Shown: piece by piece, positions 20,076-29,735 of the stretch
How the letters are laid out: each line of letters opens with the position of its first letter
Numbering within the stretch: position 1 is the first letter of the stretch
From: Pseudomonas versuta
Lineage (GTDB): Bacteria > Pseudomonadota > Gammaproteobacteria > Pseudomonadales > Pseudomonadaceae
Length of the DNA: 64,000 bases
Assembly: GCF_001294575.1 (NCBI RefSeq)
Contig: NZ_CP012676.1
Coordinates: 2,666,001 to 2,730,000 of the forward strand
Direction: 5' to 3'
Made by a program: the position numbers and the translations under genes
Notes under the pieces: generated by a model
Databases searched by the model: none
Seen by the model: only the letters and a program-made list of their open reading frames with translations
What the model was told of the DNA's origin: nothing

Positions 20076-21131
20076 ATGAACGACAACAATAAAATTCTGA
20101 TGGAGAACGCCGTGAGCACCAGCACCATGACGATGATCCAGGCCCTGCGCTCGGCCATGGATGTGATGCTTGAGCGCGACGACAACGTTGTGGTGTTCGG
20201 CCAGGACGTGGGCTACTTCGGCGGCGTATTTCGCTGCACCGAAGGCCTGCAGGCCAAATACGGCAGCTCGCGGGTATTCGATGCCCCGATCTCCGAAAGC
20301 GGGATCGTCGGCGCCGCCGTCGGCATGGGCGCTTACGGCCTGCGCCCGGTTGCCGAAATTCAGTTTGCCGACTACTTCTACCCGGCATCCGACCAGATCG
20401 TTTCCGAAGCTGCACGGCTGCGCTATCGCTCGGCCGGTGAGTTTATCGCGCCCATGACCCTGCGCATGCCCTGCGGCGGCGGCATCTATGGCGGCCAGAC
20501 CCACAGCCAGAGCCCGGAAGCCATGTTCACCCAGGTGTGCGGCCTGCGCACCGTCATGCCGTCCAACCCCTACGACGCCAAAGGCCTGCTGATTGCCGCC
20601 ATCGAAAACGATGACCCGGTGATCTTCCTGGAACCAAAACGCCTGTACAACGGCCCTTTTGACGGCCACCACGAACGCCCGGTTACGCCATGGTCCAAGC
20701 ACCCGGCCAGCGCCGTACCTGATGGCTATTACACCGTACCGCTGGACTGCGCCGCGATCGTGCGTCCGGGTACTGAAGTCACCATCCTGACCTACGGCAC
20801 CACTGTCTACGTGGCCCAGGTGGCAGCCGAAGAAACCGGTATCGACGCTGAAGTCATTGATCTGCGCAGCCTGTGGCCGCTGGATCTGGACGCCATTGTT
20901 ACCTCCGTGAAAAAAACCCGCCGCTGCGTCGTCGTGCACGAAGCCACCCGCACCTGCGGTTTTGGCGCCGAGCTGATTGCGCTGGTTCAAGAGCACTGCT
21001 TCCACTACCTGGAGGCACCGATTGAACGCGTCACAGGTTGGGATACGCCGTATCCGCATGCCCAGGAATGGGCTTACTTCCCTGGCCCGGCACGGGTCGG
21101 TGCGGCTTTGCAACGGGTTATGGAGGTCTGA
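20076..21131 (+). CDS. bkdA2: Branched-chain 2-keto acid dehydrogenase E1 beta subunit
   Basis: 351 residues from the ATG at 20076, 4 bases after the bkdA1 stop. The in-frame extension back to 19869 lies inside bkdA1 and is rejected. E1-beta blocks: QALRSAMDVMLERDDNVVVF, GQDVGYFGGVFR, RVFDAPISESGIVGAAVGMG, and EVIDLRSLWPLD near the C-terminus. It forms the alpha2beta2 E1 with BkdA1. Its stop directly abuts bkdB. Confidence 0.97.
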   Translation: MNDNNKILMENAVSTSTMTMIQALRSAMDVMLERDDNVVVFGQDVGYFGGVFRCTEGLQAKYGSSRVFDAPISESGIVGAAVGMGAYGLRPVAEIQFADYFYPASDQIVSEAARLRYRSAGEFIAPMTLRMPCGGGIYGGQTHSQSPEAMFTQVCGLRTVMPSNPYDAKGLLIAAIENDDPVIFLEPKRLYNGPFDGHHERPVTPWSKHPASAVPDGYYTVPLDCAAIVRPGTEVTILTYGTTVYVAQVAAEETGIDAEVIDLRSLWPLDLDAIVTSVKKTRRCVVVHEATRTCGFGAELIALVQEHCFHYLEAPIERVTGWDTPYPHAQEWAYFPGPARVGAALQRVMEV

Positions 21132-22412
21132 ATGGGTACGCACGTTATCAAGATGCCGGACATTGGCGAAGGCATTGCGCAAGTTGAACTGGTGGAGTGG
21201 TTTGTCAAAGTCGGTGACATGGTCAGCGAAGACCAGGTGGTCGCCGATGTCATGACCGACAAGGCCACCGTGGACATTCCCTCCCCGGTAGCAGGCAGGG
21301 TTCTGGCCCTGGGCGGCCAGCCCGGCGAAGTGATGGCCGTTGGCAGCGAGCTGATTCGCATCGAAGTCGAAGGCGCTGGCAACCTGCGCGAAAGCGCTCA
21401 GCCGGCCACTGCTGCAGAACCGCCGGCCGCAGCCCTGAAAGCGGCACCGCAAGCCCGGGTCGAAGTGGCAGTGGTCACGTCCCCGGCGATCAAACCTGCA
21501 CCAGCCCAACGGCCTGCACCGGTAGCCCGCGAAGCCAATGAGCGTCCGCTGGCCTCGCCTGCCGTACGAAAACGCGCCTGGGATGCCGGCATCGAGTTGC
21601 GTTTTGTCGTTGGCAGCGGGCCTGCGGGTCGAGTACTGCATGACGATCTTGAGGCTTATCTGGCGCAGGACAACAGTCCCGTCGCAGCACCGGCCAGCGG
21701 CTATGCCAAACGCAATGATGAGCAACAAATCCCGGTCATCGGCCTGCGCCGTAAAATCGCCCAGCGCATGCAGGACGCCAAGCGCCGCGCCGCGCACTTC
21801 AGTTATGTCGAAGAGGTCGACGTCACTGCCCTTGAAGAACTGCGCGCACAGCTCAATCAAAAATGGGGCGAAAGCCGCGGCAAACTGACCCTGTTGCCGT
21901 TTCTGGTACGAGCCATAGTCGTGGCCTTGCGTGATTTTCCGCAAATCAACGTGCGCTACGACGATGAAGCACAAATCATCACCCGCTTTGGCGCTGCCCA
22001 CATCGGCGTTGCCGCGCAAAGCGAGGGCGGTTTGATGGTGCCGGTGGTTCGACACGCCGAAACCCTGACCCTGTGGGGCGCGGCTGACGAAATTGCGCGC
22101 CTGGCCAACGCCGTACGCACCGCCAAGGCGACCCGCGAAGAACTCAGCGGCTCGACCATTACCCTGACCAGCCTCGGCGCGCTGGGCGGAATTGTCAGCA
22201 CTCCGGTGGTCAACCTGCCTGAAGTTGCGATTATCGGGGTTAACCGCATCGTCGAACGGCCAGTGGTAGTCAAAGGCCAGATCGTGATCCGCAAAATGAT
22301 GAACCTCTCCAGCTCCTTCGACCATCGCGTAGTGGATGGCATGGACGCGGCGCAATTTATCCAGGCCATGCGTGGCTTGCTCGAACAACCAGCCACCCTG
22401 TTTCTGGAGTGA
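21132..22412 (+). CDS. bkdB: Branched-chain keto acid dehydrogenase E2 (lipoamide acyltransferase)
   Basis: 426 residues. An N-terminal lipoyl domain has the lipoylated Lys44 in [11 protein letters not shown]. An Ala/Pro-rich linker (about 85-140) and a peripheral-subunit-binding segment ([19 protein letters not shown]) follow. The catalytic domain ends with [16 protein letters not shown], containing the HxxxD active site. It transfers the acyl group to CoA and forms the core of the complex. Confidence 0.97.
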   Translation: MGTHVIKMPDIGEGIAQVELVEWFVKVGDMVSEDQVVADVMTDKATVDIPSPVAGRVLALGGQPGEVMAVGSELIRIEVEGAGNLRESAQPATAAEPPAAALKAAPQARVEVAVVTSPAIKPAPAQRPAPVAREANERPLASPAVRKRAWDAGIELRFVVGSGPAGRVLHDDLEAYLAQDNSPVAAPASGYAKRNDEQQIPVIGLRRKIAQRMQDAKRRAAHFSYVEEVDVTALEELRAQLNQKWGESRGKLTLLPFLVRAIVVALRDFPQINVRYDDEAQIITRFGAAHIGVAAQSEGGLMVPVVRHAETLTLWGAADEIARLANAVRTAKATREELSGSTITLTSLGALGGIVSTPVVNLPEVAIIGVNRIVERPVVVKGQIVIRKMMNLSSSFDHRVVDGMDAAQFIQAMRGLLEQPATLFLE

Positions 22413-22414
22413 AC

Positions 22415-23803
22415 ATGCTGCCAACCCAACACACCACGCTGCTGATTATCGGTGGCGGCCCTGGCGGCTACGTGGCAGCCATTCGCGCCGGCCAGCTGGG
22501 GATTGCAACGGTCCTGATCGAAGGCCAGTCACTGGGCGGTACCTGCCTGAACGTCGGCTGCATCCCGTCCAAGGCGTTGATTCACGTGGCCGAACAATTT
22601 CACACCACTCAACGCTACAGCACCAACAGCTCCCCCCTGGGGATCAAGACCCAGGCCCCGACCCTCGACATCGGCCAGAGCGTGCAGTGGAAAAACGGCA
22701 TTGTTGATCGCCTGACCACTGGCGTCGGCGCGTTGCTGAAAAAGAACGGCGTCAAGGTCATCCATGGCTGGGCGAAGATCCTGGACGGCAAAGCAGTCGA
22801 GGTCGACGGTCAGCGTATCGAGTGCGAGCACCTGTTACTGGCCACCGGCTCGCAAAGTGTTGACCTGCCGATCCTGCCCATCGGCGGCGCCATTATTTCC
22901 TCCACCGAAGCCCTGGCCCCCACCACCGTTCCCAAGCGCCTGACCGTGGTCGGCGCGGGGTATATCGGACTGGAGCTGGGCATCGCCTATCGCAAACTGG
23001 GCGCAGAAGTGACAGTGGTCGAGGCCCGCGACCGGATCCTGCCGACCTACGATAAAGATCTGACGCTGCCCGTTGCCGAATCCCTCAAGGCACTGGGCAT
23101 TACCCTGTACCTGGAACACAGCGTCGAAGGCTTCCAGGCCAGTACCAAAACCCTGTCGATGCGCAATGCCATGGGCGAAAGCCAAACCCTGGAAACCGAT
23201 CAGGTCCTGGTCGCAGTGGGTCGGCGTCCGCGTACCCGGGGCTTCAACCTTGAAACCCTGGCATTGGCCATGAACGGCCCGGCGATCCGCGTCGACAATC
23301 GTTGTCAGACCAGCATGCGCAATGTCTGGGCGATTGGCGACCTGACCGGTGAGCCGATGCTGGCTCACCGGGCCATGGCCCAGGGCGAAATGGTTGCCGA
23401 GATCATTGCCGGCAAACAGCGCGAGTTCTGCCCCACAGCCATTGCCGCGGTGTGCTTTACCGATCCGGAAATTGTCGTGGTCGGCAAATCCCCCGCCGAA
23501 GCCGAAGCGGCGGGTCTGGACTACATAAGCGCCAGCTTCCCGTTCAGCGCCAATGGCCGCGCCATGACCCTGGAATCGAAAAACGGTTTTGTGCGGGTAG
23601 TCGCACGACGGGACAATCACCTGATTCTCGGTTGGCAAGCAGTGGGGGCCGGTGTGTCGGAGCTGTCGACAGCGTTCGGCCAGTCACTGGAAATGGGCGC
23701 TTGCCTGGAAGACATTGCCGGCACCATTCACGCTCACCCGACCCTGGGTGAAGCCGTGCAAGAAGCCGCGCTACGTGCGCTGGGGCATGCGCTGCATCTC
23801 TAA
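22415..23803 (+). CDS. lpdV: Dihydrolipoamide dehydrogenase of the branched-chain complex (LPD-Val)
   Basis: 462 residues. FAD-binding [19 protein letters not shown] at the N-terminus, redox-active disulfide [18 protein letters not shown]-binding [12 protein letters not shown], and a C-terminal [15 protein letters not shown] with the catalytic His. It reoxidises the lipoyl groups of BkdB. The ATG at 22415 lies 2 bases after the bkdB stop; the GTG at 22409 overlapping that stop is less likely. Last gene of the operon, followed by a REP element. Confidence 0.96.
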   Translation: MLPTQHTTLLIIGGGPGGYVAAIRAGQLGIATVLIEGQSLGGTCLNVGCIPSKALIHVAEQFHTTQRYSTNSSPLGIKTQAPTLDIGQSVQWKNGIVDRLTTGVGALLKKNGVKVIHGWAKILDGKAVEVDGQRIECEHLLLATGSQSVDLPILPIGGAIISSTEALAPTTVPKRLTVVGAGYIGLELGIAYRKLGAEVTVVEARDRILPTYDKDLTLPVAESLKALGITLYLEHSVEGFQASTKTLSMRNAMGESQTLETDQVLVAVGRRPRTRGFNLETLALAMNGPAIRVDNRCQTSMRNVWAIGDLTGEPMLAHRAMAQGEMVAEIIAGKQREFCPTAIAAVCFTDPEIVVVGKSPAEAEAAGLDYISASFPFSANGRAMTLESKNGFVRVVARRDNHLILGWQAVGAGVSELSTAFGQSLEMGACLEDIAGTIHAHPTLGEAVQEAALRALGHALHL

Positions 23804-23816
23804 AGCGCAATAACAC

Positions 23817-23863
23817 CTGTAGGAGCGAGCTTTTCAATGCCGCGAGCAAGCTCGCTCCTACAG
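23817..23863. repeat. REP-like palindrome between bkd operon and ABC1 kinase gene
   Basis: CTGTAGGAGCGAGCTT pairs with AAGCTCGCTCCTACAG across a 15-base spacer. This is a near-perfect 16-bp REP stem between convergent genes, probably also a terminator. Confidence 0.88.
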
Positions 23864-23867
23864 ACAA

Positions 23868-25508
23868 TCAGCCTTTGAACAAACTCCACAAGAACGCCAG
23901 CAAGCCCCCCAAGGTCGCAATCCCCGCCAGCCAGCCAATGGCCGACAACCCCTGCCACACCGGCCCCGCTGCCGCAATTTGCGGACCAAATGCAATCAGC
24001 AGCGCGCTGATCAGCAACGCCAGCGACAATCGGGTTGAGGCCAGTCGCAGCGAGCGCTCCAGCCGCTCCAGCCCCGGCATGTCAACCTTGAGATCCAGCA
24101 CCCCATGCTTGAGCCGGTGCACCATCAGGCGCGTGAGCTTGGGCAGGTCGCTCAGCACCCCGCGGCCCAGTTCCAGACCCTCGATGCCCAACCCTTTGGC
24201 AACCTTCCAGCTGAATTGATCGCGCAGCATTTTCTCGACCGCAGGCCGGGCCGTGGCGACCAGATCCAGCTCGGGGTCGAGCCGGGTCAGCACCCCGTCA
24301 GCGGTCACCAGCGCCTTGAACAACACCAGTAAATCCGGTGGCAGCAACAAGCGGTACTCGCGGATCAAACCGAGAAAACCGCTAATCAACGCACTCATTT
24401 TCAATGGCCCGCCGCTATGGCGCGCCATGTACTCGCGGGCGGCCTGCTCGATCTGCGACAGGTCTTGCACGCGCTCCCCGCTCCAGTCGATCAGCACTGC
24501 AACAAGGGTCTCGGTGCTGCCTTCGGTCAATGCGCGCATGAAGTTCATGACCTCAAGGCGACGTCGTTCATCCAGTCGACCCACCATGCCGAAGTCGATG
24601 AAACCTACGCGATTGTCACTCATTGCCCGCAGATTGCCCGGGTGCGGGTCGCCATGGAACAACCCGTCTTCAAGCAACATTTTGATGAATGCCTGAGCCC
24701 CGCGCCGGGCCAGCAAGCCGGGATCAAGCCCTTGTTCAATCAGTGCATCCCGCTCCAGAGGGGTAAAGCTCGGTAAAAATTCCTGCACCAATAAACGCTG
24801 ACTGCTGAAGGCCCAATAATTACGAGGGATGACGATATGCGGGGTGCCGGCGAAATTCTGCGCGATGCTGTCGCCGTTTTGCCCTTCCTGAGTGAAGTCC
24901 AGTTCCTCAAGCATCGCCCGGGCCAATTGCCTGACCATCTGGCGCGGCTGATACACCGCCAGCGCGGCATTCTGCTCAACCAGTTGGGCCAGGCTTTCGA
25001 GCAACTGCAAATCGGCGGTCATTTTGTGGCGCAAGCCGGGCCGCTGCACTTTCACCACCACTGCTTCACCACTGAGCAAGCGCGCCCGGTACACCTGGGC
25101 CATGGAGGCAGCGGCAAGGGGTTGAGTGTCGAACTCGGCAAACACTTGGTCGAGCCCGCACCCCAAATCCTCCAGCACCTGGTCCTCCAGCCCGGCCCAC
25201 GGCAAGGTTGACGCCTGACTGTGCAGGGCTTGCAGCTCATCGACCCACTCGGGTGGCAGGATGTCGCTGCGGCTGGCCAGTATCTGCCCGCACTTGATGA
25301 AGGTGGGCCCCAGCGCTTCCAGGGCCATGCGCACCCGCTGCGGGGTGCTGGCCGGCAGCGCCTCGCCGGGTTCGGCATTGACGTCAACCAGCAAACGGCC
25401 CAGGCCCAGTCGCAACAGCACGTCCTGGGCGCCGAAACGCACCAGGGTGGCGACAATCTGATGAAGCCTGCGGTGGTTTTTCAAAGCCGTCCACGTGGGT
25501 TCAAGCAT
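23868..25508 (-). CDS. ABC1/UbiB-family atypical kinase-like membrane protein
   Basis: 546 residues. Family signatures are present: the KxGQ motif in GPTFIKCGQILASRSD (about residues 90-105), AAASMAQVYRARL, the catalytic HGDPHPGNL and DFG-like VGFIDFGMVG. Two C-terminal membrane helices (LALLISALLIAFG; GWLAGIATLGGLLAFLW) are typical of UbiB. These proteins support ubiquinone synthesis or lipid homeostasis. Because Pseudomonas has a true ubiB next to ubiE/ubiJ elsewhere, this stand-alone copy is probably a paralogue. It is divergent from the NCS2 permease. Confidence 0.85.
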   Translation of the reverse strand: MLEPTWTALKNHRRLHQIVATLVRFGAQDVLLRLGLGRLLVDVNAEPGEALPASTPQRVRMALEALGPTFIKCGQILASRSDILPPEWVDELQALHSQASTLPWAGLEDQVLEDLGCGLDQVFAEFDTQPLAAASMAQVYRARLLSGEAVVVKVQRPGLRHKMTADLQLLESLAQLVEQNAALAVYQPRQMVRQLARAMLEELDFTQEGQNGDSIAQNFAGTPHIVIPRNYWAFSSQRLLVQEFLPSFTPLERDALIEQGLDPGLLARRGAQAFIKMLLEDGLFHGDPHPGNLRAMSDNRVGFIDFGMVGRLDERRRLEVMNFMRALTEGSTETLVAVLIDWSGERVQDLSQIEQAAREYMARHSGGPLKMSALISGFLGLIREYRLLLPPDLLVLFKALVTADGVLTRLDPELDLVATARPAVEKMLRDQFSWKVAKGLGIEGLELGRGVLSDLPKLTRLMVHRLKHGVLDLKVDMPGLERLERSLRLASTRLSLALLISALLIAFGPQIAAAGPVWQGLSAIGWLAGIATLGGLLAFLWSLFKG

Positions 25509-25681
25509 GGTTACGCGTCCCTTTTCATGTAATGCCGATACCCGGCCTGACCTGGACTCGGACCGTCATGGTCGATGAACATTCGAATAATTAAAGCCGC
25601 GCTACGCTGGCAGGCAAGCAAACGCTGTGCGTGATGGCTCAAGACCAGTAGAATCGCGCTCTTTTTTCCAGGGCACTCGCC

Positions 25682-27058
25682 ATGACCTCTCCGAACACAC
25701 CGCATGAAGCCGAGTCCCAGACCAGCGAACTGGTCTTTGGTCTCGAAGCCCGTCCCAAGCCGTGGATCGCTTTTCTGGCAGCGCTGCAGCATCTGCTGGC
25801 AATTATTGTCCCGATCGTTACTCCCGGCCTGCTGATTTGCCAGGCGCTGGGCGTCTCGACCCGCGACACCAACATGATTGTGTCCATGTCGCTGGTGATC
25901 TCCGGGATCGCGACCTTTGTCCAGTGCAAGCGCTTCGGGCCGTTCGGCGCCGGACTGCTGATCGTCCAGGGCACCAGCTTCAACTTTGTCGGCCCGCTGA
26001 TTGCGGGCGGCGCATTGATGGTCAAACAAGGCACCCCGGTTGAAGGGGTCATGGCGGCCATTTTTGGCGTGGTGATTGCCGGCTCGTTTGTCGAAATGGG
26101 CATTTCACGGGTACTGCCGTTTGTTAAACGCATGATCACCCCGCTGGTGACCGGCATCGTCGTGCTGATGATCGGCCTGACCCTGATTAAAGTCGGCCTG
26201 ATCAGCATGGGTGGCGGCTTCACCGCGATGGGCAACGGTACCTTCGCCAATGGCGAAAACCTGATGCTGTCGGGCGTGGTGCTGGCAATTATCGTGATCC
26301 TCAACCGGATCCCGCTGGTGTGGATGCGCAGCTGTGCCATCGTCATCGCTTTGGCCGTGGGCTACGCGCTGGCGGGCTATCTCGGGCGACTGGATTTCAC
26401 CGGCATGCACCAGGCCGAAATGTTCCAGGTGCCGGTACCGCTGCACTTTGGCCTGGGCTTCTCGTGGGCCTTGTTCATTCCGATGCTGGTGATTTATCTG
26501 GTGACCTCGCTGGAAGCCATTGGCGATGTGACCGCCACCAGCAAAGTGTCGCGCGAGCCGGTTGAAGGCCCGGTGTGGATGCAGCGCATCAAGGGCGGCG
26601 TGCTGGTCAACGGTGCCAACTCGCTGCTGGCGGGTATTTTCAATACATTCCCCAGCTCGATCTTTGCCCAGAACAACGGGGTGATTCAGCTGACCGGTAT
26701 CGCCAGTCGCCATATTGGCGTGTGGATTGCCGGCATGCTGGTGCTGCTGGGGCTGTTCCCCAGCGTTGCCGGTGCCATTCAGGCGGTGCCGGAGCCAGTA
26801 CTCGGCGGCGCTGCCATGGTGATGTTCGGCGCGGTTGCAGCCTCCGGCATCAATATCCTGGCCAGCACCACACTGGACCGTCGCGCACTGTTGATTATTG
26901 CGGTGTCGCTGGCGCTGGGTCTTGGTGTGTCGCAAGTCCCCGAGTTCCTGGCCCACATGCCCGCCGCCCTGCGCAACGTGCTGGAGTCCGGTGTAGCCAC
27001 GGGGGGTATTTGCGCCCTGCTGCTGAACTGGTTCCTGCCCGAAACACCCAAGCAGTAA
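25682..27058 (+). CDS. NCS2-family nucleobase permease (xanthine type)
   Basis: 458 residues with about 12-14 membrane segments. The nucleobase-ascorbate transporter signature is QNNGVIQLTG (about residues 332-341), and the neighbouring FNTFPSSIFA and LVTSLEAIGDVTATS blocks resemble E. coli XanQ. It is likely a proton-coupled importer of xanthine or related purines. It stands alone, and substrate choice cannot be proven from sequence. Confidence 0.88.
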   Translation: MTSPNTPHEAESQTSELVFGLEARPKPWIAFLAALQHLLAIIVPIVTPGLLICQALGVSTRDTNMIVSMSLVISGIATFVQCKRFGPFGAGLLIVQGTSFNFVGPLIAGGALMVKQGTPVEGVMAAIFGVVIAGSFVEMGISRVLPFVKRMITPLVTGIVVLMIGLTLIKVGLISMGGGFTAMGNGTFANGENLMLSGVVLAIIVILNRIPLVWMRSCAIVIALAVGYALAGYLGRLDFTGMHQAEMFQVPVPLHFGLGFSWALFIPMLVIYLVTSLEAIGDVTATSKVSREPVEGPVWMQRIKGGVLVNGANSLLAGIFNTFPSSIFAQNNGVIQLTGIASRHIGVWIAGMLVLLGLFPSVAGAIQAVPEPVLGGAAMVMFGAVAASGINILASTTLDRRALLIIAVSLALGLGVSQVPEFLAHMPAALRNVLESGVATGGICALLLNWFLPETPKQ

Positions 27059-27164
27059 CCCTCTTTACAGGCATCAACGGCAGGCGTGCCTTGCGCGCGC
27101 CTGCCTGGCCTTGAGCCGGACCTGTATCCAGTACTGACGACCCTTACCTGAAGAGGACGCAGAC

Positions 27165-27488
27165 ATGACTGAACCCGGAATCAACCATCAAAAGGCCCTT
27201 GATCGCTTTATCGGCGAACACCCCGAACTGGCGGCTCAGCTTGAGACGCTAAATCCATTGGCCGCCCGTGCGGTGGGCCAATCGATGAAGGAATATCGCC
27301 AGGAGCGTTTAAACGAAGCCTTCGAGGCCGAGGCTGAACGCCTGGGCTTTTTTGCCTGGGAACTGACGCTGCAATTGACCAGCGCCAGCGCCGAGGAGTT
27401 TGAGGCCCAACGTCTGGAGGTACACCGCGAGGTGGCACAAATGGCAGGTATGGACTGGGACGAGTATTGCGAGCTGCATGGCCTGTAG
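27165..27488 (+). CDS. Small helical protein, probable DUF6388 family
   Basis: 107 residues, highly charged, all-helical in appearance: alternating Glu/Arg-rich stretches (KEYRQERLNEAFEAEAERLG) and a Trp-containing end (MAGMDWDEYCELHGL). It resembles a Pseudomonas family I recall as DUF6388. Function unknown. The GAGGACGCAGAC segment supplies the ribosome site. A REP half-element overlaps its stop codon. Confidence 0.7.
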   Translation: MTEPGINHQKALDRFIGEHPELAAQLETLNPLAARAVGQSMKEYRQERLNEAFEAEAERLGFFAWELTLQLTSASAEEFEAQRLEVHREVAQMAGMDWDEYCELHGL

Positions 27489-27509
27489 GAGCGAGCTTGC
27501 CTCGCGATG
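27483..27509. repeat. REP half-element
   Basis: TGTAGGAGCGAGCTTGCCTC followed by GCGATGA is one arm of the REP family seen at 23817 and 14705. Its start doubles as the stop codon region of the preceding gene. No matching second arm follows. Confidence 0.75.
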
Positions 27510-27530
27510 ACAGCACACCGCTGGCGCGGA

Positions 27531-28130
27531 TCAGCCGTCCCGCTGTGGCATCCAGATACTGGAACAGACCTTCTCCAGCAGCGCCTTGTTATGGCTGAAC
27601 ACAATCAGCCCCAACTCTCGGCGCTTGACCTCCTCCAGCAACACCTGCCAGACCTGCGCCTGAATATGGGGGTCAAGTTGCGCCGTCACCTCATCGGCAA
27701 TCAGATAGCGCGTGCGCGGGTCCAGTGCTCTTAGCAAGGCGATACGCGCCAGCTCGCCTCCCGATAATTCATCCGGGCGGCGTTTGAGCCAGGCCGGACT
27801 TACCGCCAGACGTTCAAACCAGGCAGCATCCGGAGACCAGGCATCACGCAGGCTCTCGCCCGTGGTGCGATAGGGGTTGAAGGTCAGCTCGGGGTGTTGT
27901 GGCACCAGCTGGACCGGGCAGTAGCCCTTCTTCGAAAGCGATTTCCCGCCCACGGTGACACTGCCCGAAGTTGGCGTTTGCCATTGCGCCAGCACCCGGC
28001 CCAACGTGGTTTTACCATAGCCGCTGGGGGCGGAGATGCCTTGACGCTCACCCGCAGCGACCTGAAAAGACACCGAATCCCAGAGTCGACGACCCTCTTG
28101 CACAATGGTCAGCTGGCGTACTTCAAGCAT
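27531..28130 (-). CDS. ABC transporter ATPase, NikE/DppF-like
   Basis: 199 residues, short for the family. From the ATG at 28130 (MLEVRQLTIVQEGRRLWDSV). Walker A is APSGYGKTT with the first Gly replaced by Ala. The signature is LSGGELARIALLRAL, and Walker B is TRYLIADEVTAQLD. The oligopeptide-type C-terminal extension is missing. Last gene of a five-gene importer operon, overlapping the gene before it by 8 bases. Confidence 0.87.
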   Translation of the reverse strand: MLEVRQLTIVQEGRRLWDSVSFQVAAGERQGISAPSGYGKTTLGRVLAQWQTPTSGSVTVGGKSLSKKGYCPVQLVPQHPELTFNPYRTTGESLRDAWSPDAAWFERLAVSPAWLKRRPDELSGGELARIALLRALDPRTRYLIADEVTAQLDPHIQAQVWQVLLEEVKRRELGLIVFSHNKALLEKVCSSIWMPQRDG

Positions 28131-28929
28131 AAGACTGACTCCCGATTTCAGGCACCCGTCGCGCAAGGAACTGCTGCTCGGGCAAAGCCGCCCAGAGCGA
28201 CTGCAGCCAGGGGCTGCCACCGTTCTCTCGCAACTCCCGGGCGCTCAGGGTTTCGTGCAACTGGCCTTGGTGCAGCACCGCGATGGTGTCGGCAAAACGC
28301 GCGGCCAGGGCCAGGTCATGGGTCACCCACAACAGCCCGCGGCCCTGTCGGCAAAAGCTCTTGAGGTGGGTCAGCAACTGACACGCGTGCTCATCATCCA
28401 GCCACGAGGTGATCTCGTCCGCCAGAATGTAGCGTGCATGGGTCAGCGCCGCGCAACTGGCCAGAACCCGTTTGGCCATCCCGCCAGACAACTTGCGCGG
28501 AAACTCGTCCACCAGCCCCGGTTGCAGGTTGTATTGCTGCAGTTGGCGCGCCACATCACCCGGTTGCAGGATGACCCCGCTCAACTGCGCCGCCCTGCTC
28601 AACTGCGGGCCGACTTTAATCAGCGGATTCAGGGCACTCACGCCCTGGGGTACGTAGCACAGGGTTTTGCCGCGCTGATCGACCTTGCCCGCATCGCTCA
28701 GCACCTGGCCATCGAGCACGATATCGCCATGACAGCGCATATTGTCAGGCAGCAAACCCAGCGTGCTTTGCAGCAACAGGCTTTTGCCTTCGCCGCTGGA
28801 GCCCACGAGTGCCACCAGTTCACCGGGGTGAATCTCCAGGGATATATTGCTCAGCAGCGGATGCCAGGTTTTATGGCCCAGCCAGTGATAGTGGGCAATA
28901 TCGATCGCAAACCGGTCGAATTTCAGCAT
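28123..28929 (-). CDS. ABC transporter ATPase, NikD/DppD-like
   Basis: 268 residues from the ATG at 28929, which overlaps the permease stop (TGATG). Walker A VGSSGEGKSLLLQ, signature KLSGGMAKRVLASCAAL, Walker B ARYILADEITSWLD. The signature has MAKR in place of the usual MRQR. Coupled to two permeases and a solute-binding protein. An extension to 29028 would run into the permease gene and is not used. Confidence 0.88.
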   Translation of the reverse strand: MLKFDRFAIDIAHYHWLGHKTWHPLLSNISLEIHPGELVALVGSSGEGKSLLLQSTLGLLPDNMRCHGDIVLDGQVLSDAGKVDQRGKTLCYVPQGVSALNPLIKVGPQLSRAAQLSGVILQPGDVARQLQQYNLQPGLVDEFPRKLSGGMAKRVLASCAALTHARYILADEITSWLDDEHACQLLTHLKSFCRQGRGLLWVTHDLALAARFADTIAVLHQGQLHETLSARELRENGGSPWLQSLWAALPEQQFLARRVPEIGSQSYA

Positions 28930-29735
28930 CAGGTAATCCTTATCCAGAGCTGTTGCAGCGCTCGTGCAAATTGGTCGAATACCAGTACCAGACCCACCAG
29001 AATCAAACCCGGGAAGAACGCCATCCACCAGGCACCCGTGCTCAAGTACCGTAGCGCATCCGCCAGCAACAAGCCCAGTGACGGATCATGGGGCGCCAGA
29101 CCAAAGCCCAGAAAGCTCAGCGCCGCCGAATGCAACACTGCGTGGGGAAACATCAGCAAGGTGCCGATGATCCACTGCGGCAGCAGTAACGGCAGCAAGT
29201 GATGGCGCCAGCGATAGAAGCTGCTGTTGCCCAGGCGATGGGAGAGCATGACAAAATCGGTCTCGCGTATTCGCAGGATTTCGGCACGCAGGATCAGGGC
29301 CAGTCGCGGCCAATGGGTCAAGGCCACTGCCAGGATCACCCCCTGTTTTCCGCCGCCCAGGGTGAAGCAAATCAACACCAGCAACAGCAGATGCGGCAAT
29401 GCCAGCATGCTGTCGATCAGCCCGCGAATCAGGTAGTCCAGGGTTTTGTTCAGTGCACACAGGCTGGCGGCAAACATGGCCAGAAAACCGCTGCTAAAGG
29501 CAGCGGTCAAACCGATTTGCAGGCTGGTGGTCATGCCCTGGAAACACCGCAGCCACAAGTCCCGTCCCAGGCTGTCGGTGCCAAACCAGTACTCGGATGA
29601 GGGTGGCAGGCGCCGCGCCAGCAAATCCATCGGAACATCAACGCTGACTATCGACAGGCCATACGCAATCAAAAGCAGCAGCATCAACAGCGAGAGGCAG
29701 AGCCTGAACAAGGCACGATTAGGGTCGTAAGTCAT
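28929..29735 (-). CDS. ABC transporter permease, NikC/DppC-like
   Basis: 268 residues, about six spans. It has an N-terminal segment with FGTDSLGRDLWLRCFQG, the periplasmic block typical of DppC/NikC. The EAA-like loop is in ILRAEILRIRETDFVM and HSAALSFLGFGLAPHDPSLG closes it. The ATG at 29735 overlaps the upstream permease stop by 4 bases. Confidence 0.9.
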   Translation of the reverse strand: MTYDPNRALFRLCLSLLMLLLLIAYGLSIVSVDVPMDLLARRLPPSSEYWFGTDSLGRDLWLRCFQGMTTSLQIGLTAAFSSGFLAMFAASLCALNKTLDYLIRGLIDSMLALPHLLLLVLICFTLGGGKQGVILAVALTHWPRLALILRAEILRIRETDFVMLSHRLGNSSFYRWRHHLLPLLLPQWIIGTLLMFPHAVLHSAALSFLGFGLAPHDPSLGLLLADALRYLSTGAWWMAFFPGLILVGLVLVFDQFARALQQLWIRIT